Shown here in pieces: positions 13,887 through 21,187 of a stretch of 22,308 bases of DNA. The notes below the pieces were generated by a model that saw only the letters and a program-made list of their open reading frames with translations, had not been told where the DNA came from and made no database searches. The DNA comes from Planctomycetes bacterium RBG_16_43_13 (GTDB lineage: Bacteria; Planctomycetota; MHYJ01): contig MHYJ01000047.1 in assembly GCA_001828445.1 (NCBI GenBank), positions 1 to 22,308 of the forward strand, in the 5' to 3' direction. Position 1 is the first letter of the stretch. Every line of letters begins with the position of its first letter. The position numbers and the translations under genes were made by a program.

Positions 13887-14993
13887 ATGGAGACCATAAA
13901 TGATATTTGCTTGATAGGCCAGCAGTTTCAGATTGAGGGAAAGCTTATATTAGCCGAGCCATATGGAGATGGCCATATCAATGACACGTATCGGGTAGTT
14001 TATAATGACTCTGGAAAGTTTTGCCAGTATATTTACCAGCGGATGAATCATACTGTGTTTAATGAACCGTCATCCGTGATGGCTAACATCGAGCGTGTTA
14101 CAGGGCACATCCAAAGAAAGCTGACTGACTCCGGAGAACGGGACATAGACCGCAATGTCCTAACCCTTGTTCCTACCCACAGTGGTTTATCTTATTATAA
14201 GGACGCCAACGGCCGCTTTTGGCGTTCTTATATGTTTATAGAAAGAGCCAAAACGGTCTCAGTTGTTCAAACGCCGAAACAGGCCTACGAAGTAGCAAAA
14301 GCTTTCGGACAATTTCAAAGTTTGTTGAACGACTTGCCTGGTCCTCGATTGAAAGAGACCATTCCTGATTTTCATAATACTCCTAAGAGATTTCAGGATT
14401 TTGAGGGAGCGTTTAGAAAGGATGTATGTAACCGTGCCAAGTTTGCCTCACGCGAAGTTGACTTTGTATTTCAGCATAAAGATATGGTAGATGTTATCGT
14501 AAATATGTATCAGCAAGGAGGAATTCCCGAGCGGATTACCCATAATGATACAAAGATAAATAATGTTATGCTGGATGAAGTGACGGAAGAGGGATTATGT
14601 GTGATTGACCTTGACACCGTTATGCCGGGGTTATCGCTCTATGATTTTGGCGATATGGTCCGAACCGCCACGAGTCCGACAGCTGAAGACGAGCGCGATT
14701 TATCAAGGATTTACGTTTGTATGCCTATATTTCAGGCATTAGCCGAAGGGTATCTTACTTCGTCCAGTGTATTATTAACAGATGTTGAGAAGGAATACCT
14801 GGTTTTCGCTGGCAAACTAATCACATTCGAGATTGGGCTTCGCTTTCTTACAGATTATCTGTCTGGCGACACCTACTTTAAGATTCATCGAAAGGAGCAA
14901 AATCTTGATCGTTGCAGGGCACAGTTCAAGCTTGTAGAATCAATTATCTATTATGAAGAGCAAATGAGGCGATGGATAAGAGGATTGTTATAG
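13887..14993 (+). CDS. NahK-like N-acetylhexosamine 1-kinase (aminoglycoside-phosphotransferase fold)
   Basis: A 368-residue kinase of the APH superfamily, close in length to bifidobacterial NahK (about 360). Key motifs are the nucleotide loop region GDGHINDTYRV (28-37), Brenner motif THNDTKINNVMLD (218-230) with catalytic Asp221, and the metal-binding VIDLDTVMPGLSLYDFGDMVRT (239-260), which matches the NahK pattern closely. NahK phosphorylates GlcNAc or GalNAc at C1 with ATP, giving the sugar-1-phosphate used by the upstream nucleotidyltransferase. GAGG lies 6 bases before the ATG. Together with the divergent symporter it suggests a salvage route from an imported sugar to a nucleotide sugar; the exact sugar is inferred from the family and not shown. 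Confidence 0.82.
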   Translation: METINDICLIGQQFQIEGKLILAEPYGDGHINDTYRVVYNDSGKFCQYIYQRMNHTVFNEPSSVMANIERVTGHIQRKLTDSGERDIDRNVLTLVPTHSGLSYYKDANGRFWRSYMFIERAKTVSVVQTPKQAYEVAKAFGQFQSLLNDLPGPRLKETIPDFHNTPKRFQDFEGAFRKDVCNRAKFASREVDFVFQHKDMVDVIVNMYQQGGIPERITHNDTKINNVMLDEVTEEGLCVIDLDTVMPGLSLYDFGDMVRTATSPTAEDERDLSRIYVCMPIFQALAEGYLTSSSVLLTDVEKEYLVFAGKLITFEIGLRFLTDYLSGDTYFKIHRKEQNLDRCRAQFKLVESIIYYEEQMRRWIRGLL

Positions 14994-15064
14994 TCAAGCA
15001 ATACTGTGGCAGAAAGCGAAATGCATATTTGATGAGCTCCCTTGGGGGAATTAACGCACAAATG

Positions 15065-15136
15065 CTCCCCGGGTAGGATTCGAACCTACAACCTTGCGGT
15101 TAACAGCCGCTCGCTCTACCATTGAGCTACCGGGGA
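15065..15136 (-). tRNA. tRNA-Asn (anticodon GTT)
   Basis: The minus strand folds as a 72-base cloverleaf: acceptor TCCCCGG/CCGGGGA, D arm GCTC/GAGC, anticodon stem GCGG/CCGC with loop CTGTTAA and anticodon GTT, and T arm GTAGG-TTCGAAT-CCTAC. Discriminator is G and CCA is not encoded. The base pair at the foot of the anticodon stem is an A-A mismatch. It has its own promoter at 15155-15184. Confidence 0.96.
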
Positions 15137-15154
15137 AAGTGATATTACCTGCAG

Positions 15155-15184
15155 TATATAACAGCAGTTTTTGCTATATGTCAA
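15155..15184 (-). promoter_or_regulatory. Sigma-70 promoter of tRNA-Asn
   Basis: TTGACA (15179-15184) and TATATA (15155-15160) lie 18 bases apart on the minus strand, giving a start 10-12 bases before the tRNA 5' end at 15136. The -35 element abuts the nth stop codon at 15186-15188. Confidence 0.7.
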
Positions 15185-15185
15185 G

Positions 15186-15836
15186 CTAAAACTTCTTGGC
15201 GCAAAATCTTTCGACAGGGCAAATCTCACATTTTGGTCGGCGCGGTTGGCAAATTTTCTGTCCGTGGGCTACTAAAAGTTCGTTAACTATACTCCACAGA
15301 TGACGTGGAATTAGTGCACATAAGGACGTTTCAGTGTCTTCTGGCGTTTTCGTATTGACTAACCCTATTCTATTGGCAATGCGGTGGACGTGGACATCCA
15401 CAGCGATAGCTGGTTTATGGAATCCGTGAATAAGCACTATGTTGGCAGTTTTGCGTCCTACACCTGGTAACTTCAGAAGTTCATCCATTGTAGATGGTGT
15501 CCTGCCTAACTTCAATATCTCACTACAACAACTAATGATATGCTTAGCTTTCTGTCTATAAAATCCAGCACCTTTAAGAAGTTTAGTTAGGCGGTTTTTC
15601 CCAAGTTTAAGGATGCCTTGTGGTGTAGAAGCTTGAGCGAATAATCTACTATCAACTACGGCGGTTTGTTCATCTCTGGTGCGTTGGCTGATTATGCAGG
15701 AGACCAAAATCTGAAATACCGTATGTCGTCGTTTGCGGTCATGGACTTTCATTAAAGGAGCGTCATTATAGAAACCGTCCTGCTGTTTGTATCTTAACGT
15801 TTTTAGTATCTGGAGGGGATTTTTAGCGCGGTTCAT
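15186..15836 (-). CDS. nth: Endonuclease III, DNA glycosylase/AP lyase
   Basis: A 216-residue base-excision-repair enzyme that removes oxidised pyrimidines and cleaves the abasic site. The helix-hairpin-helix is LPGVGRKTANIV (123-134) with catalytic Lys129, and the second catalytic residue Asp147 sits in AVDVHVHR (145-152). The C-terminal iron-sulfur loop C-x6-C-x2-C-x5-C is intact (Cys196, 203, 206, 212). Length and motif order are normal for Nth. It starts 18 bases after the MoxR gene on the same strand, with no Shine-Dalgarno and no evident separate promoter, so it is probably cotranscribed with it. The functional tie between the two is not evident. Confidence 0.95.
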   Translation of the reverse strand: MNRAKNPLQILKTLRYKQQDGFYNDAPLMKVHDRKRRHTVFQILVSCIISQRTRDEQTAVVDSRLFAQASTPQGILKLGKNRLTKLLKGAGFYRQKAKHIISCCSEILKLGRTPSTMDELLKLPGVGRKTANIVLIHGFHKPAIAVDVHVHRIANRIGLVNTKTPEDTETSLCALIPRHLWSIVNELLVAHGQKICQPRRPKCEICPVERFCAKKF

Positions 15837-15854
15837 GAAATGCCGTAGAATATT

Positions 15855-16841
15855 TTACGTGGTTTCTGGGACTTGCCCCATTATGTGCTCTATAATCTGT
15901 TCTGTTTTAATTCCTTCTGTTTCTCCTTCAAAGTTTAGAATTAATCTGTGGCAAAGGGCAGGAATCGCCACTGTGCGAATGTCACTAAAACTGACGTTAT
16001 AGCGTCCTTTCATAAGTGCCACGATTTTTGCGGCAATTACGAGTGCCTGAGCACCTCGAGGGCTTGAGCCATAACGTATATACTTTTTGACCATACCTGT
16101 AACACCTTCTGTAGTAGGGTGGGTAGCAAGGATAAGCCGTCCCACATATTCTACCACATGTGATGCGATAGGGACGCTTCTTGCAAATCTGCTCATATCA
16201 ACTATCTCTTTGCCATTAGATATCTGTTTTATATCTGTATATGTATTTCTTGTTGTCCTATCTACGATAGCCATAAGTTCTCTCAGGTCGGGAATTTTCA
16301 CATTTACTTTGAAGAAGAATCTATCGAGTTGTGCTTCAGGAAGGGGATAAGTTCCTTCCATCTCTATTGGGTTTTGGGTAGCTATAACGAAGAATGGTTC
16401 TGGTAGAGGATACGTTTTATCAGATATTGTTACATTTCCTTCTTGCATTGCTTCAAGTAATGCCGACTGCGTCTTTGGTGTTGCGCGGTTAATTTCGTCC
16501 GCCAGGATTATATTGCCAAACAGAGGGCCTTTTCTAAATTCAAACGCCTTCTCACCAGCTGTATTCAAGTTTATTATATTTGTGCCTGTTACATCTGCAG
16601 GCATAAGGTCTGGCGTAAACTGTATACGAGAGAACTTCAGATTGAGGCATTGGCTTAATGTTTTAACAAGCAGTGTTTTTCCTACACCTGGAACACCTTC
16701 GAAGAGGATATGTCCACCTGCAAAGATAGAAACGATTACATTGTCTATTACCTGGTCATTGCCTACTATAACCTTGGCTATTTCCTTCTTTAGATTATTT
16801 ATATTTTCTTGTAATAATTGAACGTTATTTTCTATTTCCAT
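15855..16841 (-). CDS. MoxR-family AAA+ ATPase
   Basis: A 328-residue AAA+ protein of MoxR type. Walker A is GVPGVGKT (49-56), Walker B IILADEINRA (111-120), and the sensor region FFVIATQNPIEMEGTYPLPEAQLDRF follows, exactly the MoxR subfamily pattern. MoxR proteins act as chaperones that insert cofactors or activate partner complexes, usually encoded beside DUF58 and von Willebrand factor A proteins. None of these partners is seen here; the gene lies between rpoN (70 bases upstream) and nth (18 bases downstream). The partner may lie elsewhere or the gene may be a stand-alone copy. No Shine-Dalgarno is visible before its ATG. Confidence 0.92.
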   Translation of the reverse strand: MEIENNVQLLQENINNLKKEIAKVIVGNDQVIDNVIVSIFAGGHILFEGVPGVGKTLLVKTLSQCLNLKFSRIQFTPDLMPADVTGTNIINLNTAGEKAFEFRKGPLFGNIILADEINRATPKTQSALLEAMQEGNVTISDKTYPLPEPFFVIATQNPIEMEGTYPLPEAQLDRFFFKVNVKIPDLRELMAIVDRTTRNTYTDIKQISNGKEIVDMSRFARSVPIASHVVEYVGRLILATHPTTEGVTGMVKKYIRYGSSPRGAQALVIAAKIVALMKGRYNVSFSDIRTVAIPALCHRLILNFEGETEGIKTEQIIEHIMGQVPETT

Positions 16842-16911
16842 ATCAATGATAGGTTATAAGAAAACACGTTTACAATCAAGCATTTTGCTACAAGGATATG
16901 CAGATGTTCCT

Positions 16912-18351
16912 TTAATACTGTCTTCTTATTCTGGAGGACGGTATATTTATCTCTTCTCGAATTTTTGTTACCGTTCGTCTGGCTACACTCATTCCATCTT
17001 TTTTTAGAATATCAGCAATCTGTGAATCGCTGAGGGGTGACTTTTTATCCTCGCTTTGTATTAACTCTTCCAGCTTAGATATTAAGCTTAACCTTGTTTG
17101 TTGATTGTTATCTGTAGATGTTTCCGCAGCACTTGCGAAGAAAAATTTCATATTAAAGATGCCTCGTGGTGTATCAATATACTTGTCTGACACTGCTCTA
17201 CTTACTGTGGAGACGTGTATCCCAAGTATATTGGCAACCTGTTGCATTGTAAGTGGCTTGAGATATTCTATACCCTTTTCGAAAAACTCATATTGTTGCT
17301 TTACTATTTCTTCACTGATTCGATAGAGCGTAGATTTTCTGTGTTCAATGGCGTTTATAAGCCACCTACTCGAACTCAGCTTTTTCTTTATAAAATCTTT
17401 TTCCTCTTTGGACAGCTTCGTGTTCTTTAGCATTTCTTGATAATGTCTACTTATATAAATAGGCGGGAGATAGGAATCTTCTATAGCAACTTCATATTTC
17501 CCATCTATTTCCTTTACTGTTACCTCTGGGTATACAGGTGGGGTTTTATCCTTAGAAAATGTTGAACCTGGCTTGAGCTTTAGTTTAGACAATTCATTTA
17601 CTATTACTTTTAACTCCGTTAAATCTACTTTTACCTCATTTGCTATCTTAGGTAATCTGTTCTGGCCTATATCATCCAGATAATTATGTATTAGATGTTT
17701 CTTTAGTTCATATCGTGGGTCTTCATCTGAGAGCTGTAAAAGGATGCATTCTTTAGCATCTCGAGCACCTACGCCGCGAGGTTCTAATTTCTGTATAATC
17801 TCAAGCACCATAACAATATTGTCTAACAATTCCGCATCTGTCAGATTTGGAAACTGTTCTTTGAGTGATGACGCTATTTCTTCTACTGTTGCCTTTAGAT
17901 ATCCATCGTCATCTATATTATATATTATTTGCTGAGCTATGGTTTTTATGTCATCTGGAATATCCATTAGAATTAACTGATTGTGGAGATGTTCTTGTAG
18001 TGTGATTGCTCCGGCAGCGGTATTCTGCATCATATCAAATTTTACGTCTTCTTCATCATAATTTGGCTTCCGAGTTCTACCTTCATTTAAGCTTTCTTCT
18101 ATGTAATTTAGTACATCTAACTTGTCACCTTCCTCTTCTTCTTTCCGTGTATCTGTGGATATTGTCTGTTCTTCCTGTTGTTCATCTATGTCTTGAGATG
18201 TCTCAAGCGTAGGGTTTTCTGCCAGTTCTTGCATTATAAGTTCTCGTAGGTCCATTATAGGTAATTGAAGTAGTTCAAGAGATTGAACCATCTGTTGTGA
18301 TAACTTCATTCTCTGTTCTAATCTCTGTCTCAGTTCTGTTTCAAGTCTCAT
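16912..18351 (-). CDS. rpoN: RNA polymerase sigma-54 factor
   Basis: A 479-residue sigma-54 factor. Region I is the Gln/Leu-rich N-terminus with QRMKLSQQMVQSLELLQLPIMDL (about residues 13-35), followed by an acidic region II and the core-binding region. A helix-turn-helix, MQQVANILGIHVSTVSRAV, reads the -12 element, and the RpoN box ARRTVTKIRE (457-466) reads the -24 element; the usual Tyr is Ile here (consensus ARRTVAKYRE). All domains are present, so the protein should be functional and need enhancer-binding ATPases. Its ATG overlaps the recR stop by 4 bases (ATGA), showing translational coupling to recR. A sigma-54 promoter at 10236-10252 is a probable target. Confidence 0.96.
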   Translation of the reverse strand: MRLETELRQRLEQRMKLSQQMVQSLELLQLPIMDLRELIMQELAENPTLETSQDIDEQQEEQTISTDTRKEEEEGDKLDVLNYIEESLNEGRTRKPNYDEEDVKFDMMQNTAAGAITLQEHLHNQLILMDIPDDIKTIAQQIIYNIDDDGYLKATVEEIASSLKEQFPNLTDAELLDNIVMVLEIIQKLEPRGVGARDAKECILLQLSDEDPRYELKKHLIHNYLDDIGQNRLPKIANEVKVDLTELKVIVNELSKLKLKPGSTFSKDKTPPVYPEVTVKEIDGKYEVAIEDSYLPPIYISRHYQEMLKNTKLSKEEKDFIKKKLSSSRWLINAIEHRKSTLYRISEEIVKQQYEFFEKGIEYLKPLTMQQVANILGIHVSTVSRAVSDKYIDTPRGIFNMKFFFASAAETSTDNNQQTRLSLISKLEELIQSEDKKSPLSDSQIADILKKDGMSVARRTVTKIREEINIPSSRIRRQY

Positions 18352-18941
18352 AGTTCCCTCCTACCACTAATTGCATCGCTCAATACTGTTTTATTCGCAT
18401 ACTCTAAACTACTTCCTGCTGGTACCCCCTTGGCTATGCGGGTAATTTTAATAGGCATATGTTGAATTTGTTTCTGTATGTAGTATGCTGTAGCGTCGCC
18501 CTCTGTGTTTGGATTTGTTGCGAGGATAATTTCCTTAAACGTGTTCTTTTTTACTCTGTCTATAAAATTACTCACAGTTAAATCTCCTGGTCCTATACCG
18601 TCAAGTGGCGATATTCGTCCTTGGAGGATATGATAAAGTCCTCTGTAGGTGCCACTTTTCTCTACTGCCCATAAATCTTTTGACTGCTCCACTACGCACA
18701 CAATGTTTCTATCCCTGCTTTCAGAAGAACATATCTCACACGGGTTATTCTCTGATATATTATAACATATACTGCAGTTTCTAATAGATTCTTTTACATC
18801 TTTTATAGCGTCTGCAAGCTGTAGTGCCTCATCTTTTGGTATGTTTAGTATATAAAATGCTAATCTTTCTGCGGTTTTTTCGCCTATGCCAGGCATCTTC
18901 GCTAATTCATATAACAATCTTTGCAATGGTTCTGTATACAT
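18348..18941 (-). CDS. recR: Recombination mediator RecR
   Basis: A 197-residue protein with the RecR layout: N-terminal helix-hairpin-helix MPGIGEKTAERLAFY (16-30), a four-cysteine zinc finger (Cys56, 59, 68, 71), and a Toprim domain with IVCVVEQSKDLWAVEKSG and GRISPLDGIGP. The zinc finger is intact, the length is normal (about 200), and the C-terminal Walker-B-like part ends with LEYANKTVLSDAISGRREL. RecR works with RecO and RecF to load RecA at single-stranded gaps. It follows ybaB by 10 bases in the conserved dnaX-ybaB-recR order and is coupled to rpoN through a 4-base overlap. Confidence 0.97.
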   Translation of the reverse strand: MYTEPLQRLLYELAKMPGIGEKTAERLAFYILNIPKDEALQLADAIKDVKESIRNCSICYNISENNPCEICSSESRDRNIVCVVEQSKDLWAVEKSGTYRGLYHILQGRISPLDGIGPGDLTVSNFIDRVKKNTFKEIILATNPNTEGDATAYYIQKQIQHMPIKITRIAKGVPAGSSLEYANKTVLSDAISGRREL

Positions 18942-18951
18942 ATTTTCTCTG

Positions 18952-19281
18952 CTACGTCATCCCCGGTATATTTAAGCCGCCTGTTACCTTTGCTATCTCT
19001 GATTCAGCCATTTTACGGGATTTTTTAATACCCTCATTTATAGCAGTAATTACAAGCTCCTCTAACATATCCTTGTCGTCAGCGTTTATTACCTCTTTTG
19101 CTATTTTTATATCTACTATTTCTTGAGCACCATTGACTTTTACGTTTACTACGCCACCTCCTGCCGATGCTTCCACAATTCGTTCTTTTAGCTCTTCCTG
19201 AACTTGTGCCATCTTTTTCTGCATTTCTTGGGCTTGTTTCATTAGTTTACCTACGTTCATTCCACCCATTCCTTGAAACAT
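18952..19281 (-). CDS. ybaB: YbaB/EbfC nucleoid-associated protein
   Basis: A 109-residue small DNA-binding protein. The Met- and Gly-rich N-terminus MFQGMGGMNVGKLMKQAQEMQKKMAQVQEEL leads into the helical arm, then the beta core with VEASAGGGVVNVKVNGAQEIVDIKI, the family signature. The protein acts as a tweezer-like dimer on DNA. AGGAG lies about 10 bases before the ATG. It stands between dnaX (14-base gap) and recR (10-base gap), the common arrangement. Confidence 0.95.
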   Translation of the reverse strand: MFQGMGGMNVGKLMKQAQEMQKKMAQVQEELKERIVEASAGGGVVNVKVNGAQEIVDIKIAKEVINADDKDMLEELVITAINEGIKKSRKMAESEIAKVTGGLNIPGMT

Positions 19282-19295
19282 ATACTATATTCTCC

Positions 19296-20978
19296 TTATT
19301 TTTCTATGTTTTTAGATGTGCCAACAATAGTACCTCCGAAATAGTCCACAATCTTTTTTACAGCTGGTTCAGACGTAATGTTTGTATTTATTTCTTGTGT
19401 ACGGTTACTGACTTCATAGTTACCTTCTAACTCTTCTGGACTGTGGCGGGCATTTGTATCCAGCTTAAAATTTACATTAAGTTTCTTGCCAGTTATATTT
19501 TCTACGGCCGCATCAACTATCTTTTTATTGTCGGGATACTCTATTTGTTTCTTATGGAATCCAAATTGTGCGGGGAACTTTATGACTACTACATCATTGT
19601 TAAGTTTTTCCAATATACCTTCTCTAATATGTGCCGCAACCTTAACATCTTTCTTCTTTATATCCTCTATAATTCTTTGCCACAACGATTTTAGGTCAGA
19701 AGATGTATCTTGATATGATTTATCGTTCTGTATGTTACTATCAGCCGAGATGATAGATGATTGGTCTTTTTTATCTGGAATATTTTGTGCTATGGCTTTT
19801 GCAGGGTTTGGCTGGTCACTAACATTAAATACTATTTGTGTGTTGCTATTCACAGATTCAAGTTGTTTTAGAGCAGATGCTATATCTACTATATCTTTAC
19901 TTTTCACTAATTTCAGTATGGTAAGTTCAAGCACTATTCTCATATTTGCACCATCCTTGATCCTGTGCTTTGCCTCAAATAGTAGCTGTATAAAATAGAG
20001 AAGTGCCTCCGTTGAGAAGTAATTACTCTCTTTCTCGTATATATTTATTATATCAATATCATCATCTATAAGGTCTTTATTTTTACCACAGGTTTTGATA
20101 AGGAGTATTTGTCTAAGTCGCTCAATAACTTGATCTATAAAGGAATTTACATCTACACCATTTATAAACACCTTGTCTATTACGGTCATGGCGTTTTTTG
20201 AATCTCCGTCCTTTATAGCTGATACAATATTTGATATGAACTCTTGTGGTGCTATGCCTAAGACCGTATTTACTTCCTCTATCGTGATATTATTAGTTTT
20301 GTATGATATTATCTGATCAAGAAGTGACTCTGCATCTCTCATAGAGCCCTTGGACATAGTAACTATAGTCCGTAGTGCATTAGTTTCTATTTTTACATTA
20401 TTACTTTCAGCTATCTGTGAGAGTCGCTTCAATATGTCATTGGTGGTAATACGTTTCAAATTGAATCGTTGGCATCGCGATACTATTGTATCTGGCACCT
20501 TATTGGGTTCTGTAGTAGCGAAAAAGAACTTTACGTTTGGCGGTGGCTCTTCAAGCGTCTTCAGGAGTGCATTAAACGCTTCTTTGGTGAGCATATGTGC
20601 TTCATCTATTATATATATCTTGAATCTGGAGCGAAGAGGAGAATATGTTACATTTTCCCGTAGCATACGTGCATCTTCTATGCCTCTATTTGATGCGGCG
20701 TCCATCTCTATTACATCTGCATCTTGGCCAGATGATATTGAAAGACATTGTTCGCAGGAATTACAGGGGGTGGGAGAAGGCCCCTTATCGCAGTTTAATG
20801 CCTTTGCAAGAATCCTTGCTATTGAGGTTTTGCCTATGCCACGTGGACCAGAAAATAGATAGGCATGTCCTACGTGTCTTTCTGTGATAGCGTTTTTTAG
20901 TGTATCTACGACATGTGCTTGACCAACTACCTCTTCGAAGGTCTGTGGTCTATATCGTCTTGCAAAAACTTGATACAT
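19296..20978 (-). CDS. dnaX: DNA polymerase III subunit tau (and possible gamma)
   Basis: A 560-residue clamp-loader ATPase. Walker A GPRGIGKT (44-51), zinc cysteines 63, 72, 75 and 78, Walker B IIDEAH (123-128) and the SRC motif (167-169) are all present. Domain III ends near residue 368; the rest is the charged linker and the tau-specific C-terminus that would bind DnaB and polymerase alpha. The ATG lies 22 bases after tRNA-Arg with no Shine-Dalgarno between them, only TATAAA and TATATA-rich sequence. An A6 run covering codons Lys403 and Lys404, followed by a hairpin, could let slippage create a shorter gamma form of about 412 residues (see the separate entry). It heads the dnaX-ybaB-recR-rpoN operon. 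Confidence 0.96.
   Translation of the reverse strand: MYQVFARRYRPQTFEEVVGQAHVVDTLKNAITERHVGHAYLFSGPRGIGKTSIARILAKALNCDKGPSPTPCNSCEQCLSISSGQDADVIEMDAASNRGIEDARMLRENVTYSPLRSRFKIYIIDEAHMLTKEAFNALLKTLEEPPPNVKFFFATTEPNKVPDTIVSRCQRFNLKRITTNDILKRLSQIAESNNVKIETNALRTIVTMSKGSMRDAESLLDQIISYKTNNITIEEVNTVLGIAPQEFISNIVSAIKDGDSKNAMTVIDKVFINGVDVNSFIDQVIERLRQILLIKTCGKNKDLIDDDIDIINIYEKESNYFSTEALLYFIQLLFEAKHRIKDGANMRIVLELTILKLVKSKDIVDIASALKQLESVNSNTQIVFNVSDQPNPAKAIAQNIPDKKDQSSIISADSNIQNDKSYQDTSSDLKSLWQRIIEDIKKKDVKVAAHIREGILEKLNNDVVVIKFPAQFGFHKKQIEYPDNKKIVDAAVENITGKKLNVNFKLDTNARHSPEELEGNYEVSNRTQEINTNITSEPAVKKIVDYFGGTIVGTSKNIEK
19738..19772 (-). other. Possible slippage site in dnaX: A6 run plus downstream hairpin
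   Basis: On the minus strand AAAAAAG (19766-19772) is followed 9 bases later by CTATCA/TGATAG (19751-19756 with 19738-19743), a perfect 6-bp stem with a 7-base loop. A -1 shift after codon 404 adds eight residues and stops at a TGA inside the hairpin. The A-run is in frame AAA AAA G and not the canonical A AAA AAG, so translational slippage is less certain; transcriptional slippage is also possible. Confidence 0.35.
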
Positions 20979-21000
20979 ATCTTATATATTTATAACTTAG

Positions 21001-21074
21001 TGCGCCCGGCTGGGCTCGAACCAGCAACCTACTGATTCGTAGTCAGTCACTCTATCCAGTTGAGCTACGGGCGC
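21001..21074 (-). tRNA. tRNA-Arg (anticodon ACG)
   Basis: A 74-base cloverleaf on the minus strand: acceptor GCGCCCG/CGGGCGC, D arm with AGCTCAACTGGATAGAGT, anticodon stem ACTGA/TCAGT with loop CTACGAA and anticodon ACG (read as inosine at the wobble position to decode CGN), and a T arm with GGTTCGAGCC. Discriminator A; CCA not encoded. Its 3' end is 22 bases before dnaX on the same strand. Confidence 0.96.
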
Positions 21075-21118
21075 AATTATATCAACTTTTGGTATATATT
21101 ACAATAGTACCTCGTATG

Positions 21119-21147
21119 ATACTACATACTGTTTGATAGTATGTCAA
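21119..21147 (-). promoter_or_regulatory. Sigma-70 promoter for tRNA-Arg and possibly the dnaX operon
   Basis: TTGACA (21142-21147) and TAGTAT (21119-21124) are 17 bases apart on the minus strand. The start would be near 21112, about 38 bases before the tRNA. The spacer contains the dyad CATACT/AGTATG (21125-21130 and 21138-21143), which could serve a regulator or be fortuitous. Confidence 0.65.
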
Positions 21148-21187
21148 TCTATAAAGGGATTAGTGTTTGTGTCTTATGACGTGTAGT

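Noticed and set aside
14994..15064. A terminator from the short CTCCC-TTGGGGGA hairpin after the kinase gene
   Set aside because: The stem is only 4-5 pairs with a tiny loop and no T-run follows.
20350..20862. A 170-residue open frame opposite dnaX
   Set aside because: It is antisense to the conserved ATPase domain of dnaX, so its openness reflects dnaX codon constraints.
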